A stretch of 64,000 nt of DNA from Welwitschia mirabilis. Its lineage: Eukaryota; Gnetophyta; Gnetopsida; Welwitschiales. Of this stretch, positions 57,720-64,000 are shown one piece after another. Location of the stretch: assembly GCA_051453625.1 (NCBI GenBank), contig JBOZIK010000001.1, positions 62,798,883 through 62,862,882 on the forward strand. Direction: 5' to 3'. Below the pieces are notes generated by a model that saw only the letters and a program-made list of their open reading frames with translations, ran no database searches and was not told the DNA's origin. A program made the translations under genes and the position numbers. How positions within the stretch are numbered: position 1 is the first letter of the stretch; the number at the start of each line of letters is the position of its first letter.

Positions 57720-58620
57720 GATGGAATAAAACAAATGGCTAAGGCCCTGGATTCATATCATTCAAAGTAGAGAAACATTTAACTTTTTTATCATCTACTG
57801 TTATGCCTTCTTTTTTTTTTTTAATATTGACACTCTCTATAGGTAAGGCCATGTCTACCTTGAACCAACTCTATAGAGTGATATATCTCATTACAAATTG
57901 TGCATGATCTTGATTGTATAAATACTCATATTTCTTCCCAAAATGTCTCAATTACTTTAGAGATATCAGTATTATGTTTAGTAAGTTAGGGTACAGAGGT
58001 TGATCCAGTGTTTTTTCAAGATTTCTTGTAGAAGAGATGACATCGAAGTTTGATACTATTGCATTCCACTGTCTTTTTCGTTATTCTCTCTATAAGTGTA
58101 ATTGTTAAGTACGATAAACATCCTCTCCCATAATATATTTTTTTCATTTACATATTCTTGTCTTCTNNNNNNNNNNNNNNNNNNNNNNNNNNNNNNNNNN
58201 NNNNNNNNNNNNNNNNNNNNNNNNNNNNNNNNNNNNNNNNNNNNNNNNNNNNNNNNNNNNNNNNNNGCTATGATGCCTTCCTTTTTCTCATATTGACATC
58301 ATCTACAAGAAGGGTTATGTGTACCTTGTACCAAATAGTTTGATACATCTCATTACAAATTATGCATGATCTTGGTTGTGCAAATACTAATATTTCTCTC
58401 TAAAATGTCTTAATTCATTTAGATATATTATCATTATTTTTATGTAAGTTAGGATAAGGATGATAGTCCATTATTTACTCAAGATTTCTTATAGAAGAAA
58501 TAATGTTATAGTTTGATACTATTTCCTTACACTGTATTTTTTTGTTGTCTTTTCATAATCATGATTGTTAAATACAATGAATATTATCTTCTATAATTTC
58601 TATTGTCTTAAATATTCTTG
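57720..58620. repeat. Duplicated N-terminal segment of the Helitron relic
   Basis: 57785-58100 and about 58267-58560 are related in direct orientation across the gap at 58167-58266: 'gtgatatatctcattacaaa' and 'catgatcttg.ttgt' near 57875 and 58345, and 'agatttcttgtagaagagat' near 58020 and 58485. By eye identity is about 80%, too low for alleles. Both copies keep the minus-strand CxxCNE(I/M)Y motif. Likely an old tandem duplication. Confidence 0.65.
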
Positions 58621-58639
58621 TCTTCTTATTAATGAAAAA

Positions 58640-60040
58640 GAACTCTATTTATTAGATATGTGACTTCTAAATGTCATACCATTGTTTATTGATTGATCAT
58701 TGGCTCCTACTAAGGGGGTTATTTCCATAGGCATGTCTTCCATTTGTTGATTTAGTTCTTACAATGTATGATTATTCAACTATTGTATTATAATACTAGA
58801 TGATGTAGTACTATGTTAAGGAACCACATTGTTCATGTTATCTATGAACATTTAAAAAATTTTAATTTTATTATAAATGTAGTAGTGATAAAATTGTAAA
58901 GCTACAAATAAAAAATAACTCATACCTTCTAGATTATTACTTTCACTAATATCATTGGATATGTTTAAAGAATTCGTTAACTAAGAAGTTTCCCTATAAA
59001 GCCTTTGCCTCTCATGGTATCATCTTTATCTTTCACGAATAGAGCTCGTTAGTGTTCAATCTTAGATTTTATTCTAAAGAAATGAAAATTAATGTAAAAA
59101 AGTATATTTAGAAAATGAATGTAATTGAAAGAATGGACTAAATATAAAATTTACTTAAAAAACTTGAGTTAAAAAACCTATGTCAAAGAAAATAAATGAT
59201 TGATTGGTTTAATAGTGTTTGTGCGTAAGCATTGAGAATCTTTGAATTGATCTATAGTGTACTTAAATTTCTAAAAAACTTATTTATGAAGAAATTAATT
59301 TGTAAAAGCTTGATTTTAAAAATAAACAATCTAATTTAAAAAGACTAATTCTTAAAAACCCAAAATTTAGAACATAATCTTAATTTTAAAATAACGAAAT
59401 TCTAAGAAATGGAATTTACAAATATACTTAAAGTTATGAAAATGTTAATTTAAGTACACCTAATATAAAAATATGGCCTCTTATATAGGTTGAATGTAGC
59501 CCATTAATTTATTTTCTTCAATGTTAAATTATGTTTTTTTAATAAGAACTTATTTTTATTAAATAGTAATTTACATTGAAAAAATGTTACATTGTATGTA
59601 ACAGTAAATTAATCCATGGAAACTAAATTTTAAAAAAAACTTAATTTACAAAAATACTTATTTAAGAGAAAACCTAAATTTATAATCTTTTTAGCTTAAC
59701 ATAATGTTTAAAAAAAATAAATTTAATATAGAAAACCAAAAAAGAATTTAACAATAAAATTATATTACAAAAATTATATCTAAAAATTTTTTTAGTGTTT
59801 TTTTCCATTTTACTTTAAAGAAATGTCTTTAATTTTTTTACTTTGCTTTCACTTTACAAAAACATCAAGTAGTAGAAGAACCTAACATATAGAAACTAAT
59901 GAAACAAAAAAACTTAACAAGACCCAATTTACGAAGAATATACTTAATCTAAAACACAAAATTAATTTGAAAACATACACATTTTTTAAAAATTTTAATA
60001 TAAGAAAACTTAATTTAAGAATCTAGCTAGTACTCATATA
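58640..60040. repeat. AT-rich repeated modules, first copy
   Basis: 59160-59470 and 59870-60030 consist of decayed units resembling 'aaaacctaatttaaaaa'. 59500-59870 forms a module that recurs at about 61560-62100, sharing 'gaaaaccaa.aaagaattt', 'aaaattatatta.aaaa.tata', 'tttttactttgctttcactt' and 'caaaaacatca'. The line 'tggcctc.tatataggttga' at 59465 is one of a series of similar lines (56648, 61513, 62566, 62907, 63575). No gene. Confidence 0.6.
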
Positions 60041-60044
60041 TGAG

Positions 60045-61505
60045 AAAGCCATTCTTCAAGTGATGTCATTCAGTAAGTGGGCGGTTGTTGCAGTTCGTAG
60101 GTGGGTTGAGGTAAACCACGCTCCTAGAAGAATTCTTCCATTTTCCAGAGCTAAGATTATTACAAGATCTTTTTTGTACTCCTCCTACAAAAGAAACTTG
60201 TTTGACCACCACGGATGCTAGAAGAGTGGGATTCCACAAATGCGTGAGTGGGCAGCAGATTAGAGGGGATATATAGACTTTCNNNNNNNNNNNNNNNNNN
60301 NNNNNNNNNNNNNNNNNNNNNNNNNNNNNNNNNNNNNNNNNNNNNNNNNNNNNNNNNNNNNNNNNNNNNNNNNNNNNNNNNNCATATGTATGGGTGTCAG
60401 AAAGTAGTAGTGAAGTACAATGGAATTGGTAATGCTATGGATGGGATTGACTCTATGAATTATCCAACACCCTTACTATATGAACTTATGTAGGAGCTCC
60501 TCATAGGAGCTTTTCAACAAACCTAGAACATAGAGTATGTCTACGATTACAACAAAAAAGGGGTTAATTAGTACTTACATGGTACCTCATACTAACTAGT
60601 TCCCCTCCCTGGTAATGTCATACTCATGATTACACTGTAATGAATTATATGTAAGGCCCAATCTACCCCCCACCATTCCATATCATCATATGATATGCAT
60701 TGCTGACAGGGGCCCATATGCCACCTCCCACAAGGGGTTAACACTTACCAATCCCATACTTGATGTGTAACCAACTACCTGTGAAACTAATACCCCACAT
60801 ATATAACTTATATGACCCCCAAAGCATGTGCAGATAAGGATCCATATGTTATCCAATACCACCTAATCTAACTATGCCAATTTGTATGGCATCAACTAGT
60901 TATTGGTTTGGTAAGGGATGACAACTATTAGGATGTGATGTTCATATATGCTTAACATAGGATTTCATGACAGTAGTAAACCAGTAAGATATATATGAGG
61001 AAAGGTTACTAATGCTAGGATCCTATGAAGCTCGAACCTGTGCTTTGAAGATGAACAACTTAGTTGATAGCAAGTGTTAAAGCCAGGATAAAGGGGGTAT
61101 TAAATCATATTATATTATATTATGCAAGGGGTGTATGTAGGGGCATTGACCCCTCATACACTGATTAACATTACATCTAGGTTACTTATCATATGTAATA
61201 CTCATGTTATTAGTAAAATTCAAGTTATCTTACCATAGTTAGTACTCGCATTATTAGTGTTAATGTAATGAAGCTACCAACGAGACATCTAATTCCCTTA
61301 GGATTTGAAAGAAACTCACCAAAATTGGTGCAGGCTCTACATGCCATTCTAGCCAATCCAACCCTAGCAAACTTAGAAGCATGGTGAATCTAATCATAGT
61401 GGGACTACCCTAGTGGGATGCAAAAGAGATTTATATCCACAATTGCATGAGTGGATGTCAAGTTAGAGGGGATATATAGACTTTCAACACATAGGGAACA
61501 ATGGT
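60045..61505. other. Less AT-rich island between repeated modules
   Basis: Base composition here is visibly less AT-rich, with words such as 'tgggcggttgttgcagttcg' near 60078 and 'gacaggggcccatatgccac' near 60705. 60238-60282 and 61440-61487 are direct repeats ending in 'gaggggatatatagactttc', about 1.2 kb apart, with the first running into the gap at 60283. The open stretch at 60383-60493 (with Ns before it) has no motif I know. It could be a younger insertion or an LTR-like unit; I cannot name it. Confidence 0.5.
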
Positions 61506-62390
61506 GAAGCAGGGTTCCATTTCCTTTTATGGAATGAATATGGTCCCATTATGTTAAATTTTCCATTTTAACAATTAGGGTTTTTTAAATAAAAAATTGT
61601 TTTCATGACATACTAATTTGTACTTTTAAAAAATTAAGAGTATACGAAATATTGAACGCAATCTAAGAAACTTTCTTTTAAAAAAATTAAAGCTAAATTT
61701 ATAAATACTTATTAAAAAATTATTACATTTATAATTTTAATGAAGAACCTAAATTACAAAGAAAAGAAATTTACGAAAGGTTTATATTAAAAAATCATTT
61801 TAAAGTTAAAGCTAATATACAAAATGTAATTTTGATTAAAAACTTGAATTTATAAACTTTTTAGCAAAGCCTAATTTAAAAATAAGTTTAGTACAGAAAA
61901 CCAATAAAGAATTTGAAAATAAAATTATATTATAAAACTTATATTTTAAAAATCTTATTAACCAATAAATAATTTGAAAATAAAAGTATGTTACAAAAAT
62001 TATATTTTAAAAATCTTATACCATTTTGTTTTTCTTTTATTTTAAAGAATGTATTTAATATTTTTACTTTGCTTTCACTTTGCAAAAACATCACTTTTGT
62101 TTTCTACTATCGTTTAGGATTTCGTTCTTCCATTATTGATGTGACTAGAAGTATAGACAGGGTTTCAAATCTATCTTTTAAATCTATCTTTTCTTATTCT
62201 ACTCACATTTAAACCTACGTAAAAGCTTCAATTCTTTTATAATGTGATATTTTTTAAAAGAATTTTTAATTAGTAATTTACTTTTGTTTTCTTATTTTTA
62301 ATTTCAAATCACTAAAAAAATGGTGACACTCTGAAATCAACATTTAAGAAAAATGATAAATAAAAAGCAATCTTTAAAACTTTCCATACC
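61506..62390. repeat. AT-rich repeated modules, second copy
   Basis: 61513-61570 repeats the sequence at 56648-56699 ('ttttatgg.atgaat' then 'ggcc/tcccatta.gttaaat'), and 61600-62100 repeats the module at 59500-59870. A 74-codon plus-strand open stretch (61988-62212) overlaps the repeat and has no motif. Confidence 0.6.
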
Positions 62391-62394
62391 TCAT

Positions 62395-62860
62395 TATTGC
62401 AGTCTTGGAGAAGCTTCATTTACTATCAACTCTTGCACTCTTCTTCTGTGTGAATTCCAATTCATTAGAGTGATTTTTTAATAACTTTTTTATTCACGCT
62501 TTGATTGAGCAATTTATTCAAAGCCTTTTGATCATGTCCTAATTGTATATATATGTGTGGGTCTTTTATAATGTAAACATGGCCCCATTGAATTATGTTT
62601 TGGAAATTAATTAGGTTTACTGTTTCAAAATTTAATAGGTTTATGATTTAAGAAGTTATTACATTTGTTGTTCCTAAAACTATTAGCTTTGCCATTTTAA
62701 ATTTTATTGCACTATTCTTCAGGGCAAATTCCAATTCTTTAGAGCGATTTTTTTCAAAACTTTTTTATTCGCCCTTTAAATGAGCGATTTATTTAGATCC
62801 TTTTGATTGCACTTTGATTGAGTAATTTATTCATAGCCTTTTAATCATGTTTTAATTATA

Positions 62861-62905
<45 letters not shown>

Positions 62906-63035
62906 GGCCTTTTCATAAGGTGAATATGGCATCATTAAATTATGGTTACAGTTTAAAAATTAATTAAGTTTATTGTTTTAAAAGTTATTGTTTTCAAAAT
63001 TATCAACTTTTACGTATACAATTTTAATGTAATTA
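62395..63035. repeat. Two and a half tandem units of about 300 bp
   Basis: 'aattccaattc.ttagag.gattttt', 'ttttttattc.c.cttt', 'gattgagcaatttattcaaa', 'gccttttgatcatgt' and 'atggccccattgaattatg' occur in this order near 62452-62600 and again near 62727-62940. A partial third copy lies near 63545-63620. Confidence 0.7.
62858..62905. repeat. Compound microsatellite (TA)n(TG)n
   Basis: An uninterrupted TA run is followed by a TG run of about ten units, inside the second tandem unit. The first unit has only 'tatatatatgtgtggg' at the same place, so the array grew after the duplication. Confidence 0.9.
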
Positions 63036-63039
63036 AATT

Positions 63040-63450
63040 TTACTGCTTAATTTAATTTTAATGTAAAAATATATTTAAAAATAATTAAAAATAGGCTTTT
63101 TAATTAATAATTTAATGAAAAATATGAAAAATAGGCATAACACTGTCTTGAACAAAAAGTCGCTTTCATAAGTTATTTTTAACTAATAATTTAATTATAA
63201 TATAAAATATATATTTAAAAATTATCCCAAACAAAAAGTGGTCATTTCATAAATTATTTTTAACTAATAATTTAATTTTAATAAAAATATTTTTTTAAAA
63301 TAATTAAAAAATAAAAGTAACTTTATCTTGGACATTTTTAAACTGATAATTTAATTTTATATAAAAATATATTTAAAAATAATTAAAAAAGGCATAAATA
63401 AAAATATATTTAAAAATAATTTAAAAAAAAGGCATAACCTTGTCCCAGGA
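63040..63450. repeat. Tandem repeat, unit about 90-100 bp
   Basis: 'taataatttaattttaat' then 'aaaaatatatttaaaaata' then 'attaaaaaataggcataac' then 'cttgtcc..gacaaaaagt' recurs near 63050, 63180, 63260, 63345 and, shortened, 63395. A further remnant lies at 63900-63950. No coding sense. Confidence 0.65.
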
Positions 63451-63629
63451 AAGGATATAGTGGTTGTTTGGTTGGGATAGTCTAATATTTAACTAGCTTA
63501 GATATATCTATAAGTTAGCTGAGATGTATCAATGTTTTCCTTTTTTTGATTGCGTTTTGATTGTGTGCATTTGTTGACCCTTTTTAAAGGGTGAAAATAG
63601 CCCCATAAAATTAGGTTTATCATTTTAAA

Positions 63630-63890
63630 AATTATGAGGTTAAATATTTTTAAAAAAAATTATGAGGTTAAATATTTCAAAAGAAATTAAGATTTCTTGT
63701 TTCAAAATTTATTAGAATTACTATTTTAACATTTATTACCTCTAAGTAAGTTTTTGAAGTTAAATATTTTAAAAGAAAAAAATTATGAGGTTAAATGTTT
63801 CAAAAGAAATTCAGGTTTCTCATTTCAAAATTTATTAGAATTGTTGTTTCAACATTTATTACCTCTAAGAAAGTTTTTGATGTTTTGTAA
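63630..63890. repeat. Direct repeat, unit about 130 bp
   Basis: 'aaattatgaggttaaat' then 'ttcaaaagaaatt' then 'tttcaaaatttattagaatt' then 'aacatttattacctctaag' occurs near 63655-63750 and near 63780-63875 with few differences. Confidence 0.75.
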
Positions 63891-64000
63891 GTTTTTTTAA
63901 CTAAAAATAAAAATTTTAAAAAATAGGCGTAACACTATCTCAGACAAATCACTAACTAGGGATTAAGTTTGGGTTTTTCTTGCGCAGCTTAGATGGGAGG

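Larger units (their letters stand above)
53472..58640 (-). pseudogene. Helitron-like replicase-helicase (RepHel) relic
   Basis: Minus-strand translation meets the landmarks of plant Helitron proteins in the right order from right to left. CTICNEIYHSIEL near 57910-57870. FSTLNDMNPGP then TQVKEMLI near 57790-57690. LPQDVSHIAKVLP near 57622-57580, in the DUF6570-type region. SPVNEFNTIGI near 57180-57120, matching 'P.NEF.TEGY'. A KDGRSGHHTRF segment near 57035-56990, matching 'EDGRFA.HPRF'. NKMDNKYV near 56018-55995, matching 'DNRWVVPYN'. VDQYPNRPLHMKGMSLFN near 55450-55390. Then the PIF1-type helicase. The HUH nuclease motif is not seen; a stretch of simple AT-rich DNA (56345-56985) interrupts that part. 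Such proteins move Helitrons by rolling-circle replication. Stops, frameshifts and gaps make this copy inactive. Confidence 0.85.
1939..60382. other. Assembly gaps (list)
   Basis: N runs: 1939-2696, 3368-3912, 4813-4912, 8244-8399, 14612-14711, 15073-15172, 15410-15510, 21616-22043, 23825-24033, 26353-26452, 27419-27501, 29085-29184, 30245-30344, 30913-31012, 31845-31858, 32092-32171, 33417-33516, 34000-34099, 35263-35362, 48565-48599, 53263-53362, 54052-54151, 56700-56799, 58167-58266, 60283-60382. Apparent reading frames running through these Ns are artefacts. Many gaps have near-identical sequence on both sides, which means overlapping contig ends or unresolved tandem copies, so distances across them are unreliable. 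Confidence 0.97.

Noticed and set aside
1-64000. CRISPR, tRNA, rRNA, or a bacterial or phage system
   Set aside because: No regularly spaced repeats with unique spacers, no cloverleaf or rRNA sequence recognised, and no operon structure; the content is that of a plant nuclear genome.

Overview
The window looks like a repeat-dominated, gene-free stretch of a large land-plant nuclear genome. It is very AT-rich throughout (judged by eye, not computed). About 25 runs of N interrupt it, many exactly 100 long. I find no intact protein-coding gene, no tRNA or rRNA gene, no CRISPR array and no bacterial-type signals. Everything recognisable is a decayed transposable element: Ty3/gypsy elements of the Athila/Tat type with tRNA-Asp-like primer-binding sites, Ty1/copia elements with tRNA-iMet-like sites, two plant L1-type LINEs, and a Helitron-like replicase-helicase relic. 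Decay is dominated by C-to-T and G-to-A changes, as expected when methylated cytosines deaminate over a long time. A gymnosperm with an unusually AT-rich, old-retroelement genome fits; Welwitschia is the candidate I would test first. That is inference, not something the sequence proves.

Layout. 1-2700: a fragment of LTR family A, then a fragment of LTR family B that still keeps its CpGs. 2700-10330: a minus-strand family A element (LTR 6142 down to about 4530, primer site 4522-4503), a two-copy tandem duplication of about 1.25 kb joining LTR A to a LINE 3' end, and a lone family A LTR inside LINE-1. 10380-12420: the 5' half of LINE-1. 13320-16110: a minisatellite, then a copia element whose primer-binding region is present three times, followed by its gag. 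17090-19551: LINE-2. 19552-27418: a plus-strand family A element with further LTR copies. 28130-41403: element C (minus strand), with element B (minus strand) inserted in its 3' LTR. 41404-46284: AT-rich DNA with a minisatellite and a long inverted repeat. 46285-48564: a gag-only copia element. 50390-52370: tandem repeats and a MITE-like inverted repeat. 53470-58640: a minus-strand Helitron RepHel relic. 58640-64000: repeated AT-rich modules around a less AT-rich island.

The elements do not form a pathway; what can be read is the order of events. B entered C, and family A LTRs abut LINE sequence at several places. Decay is uneven between copies. No novel functional system is visible. The points most worth checking are the CpG-retaining LTR at 1805, whose neighbourhood looks like a polymorphic insertion site; four independent primer-binding sites that differ from the canonical site almost only by transitions; the triplicated copia primer-binding region; and the gag-only LTR elements.
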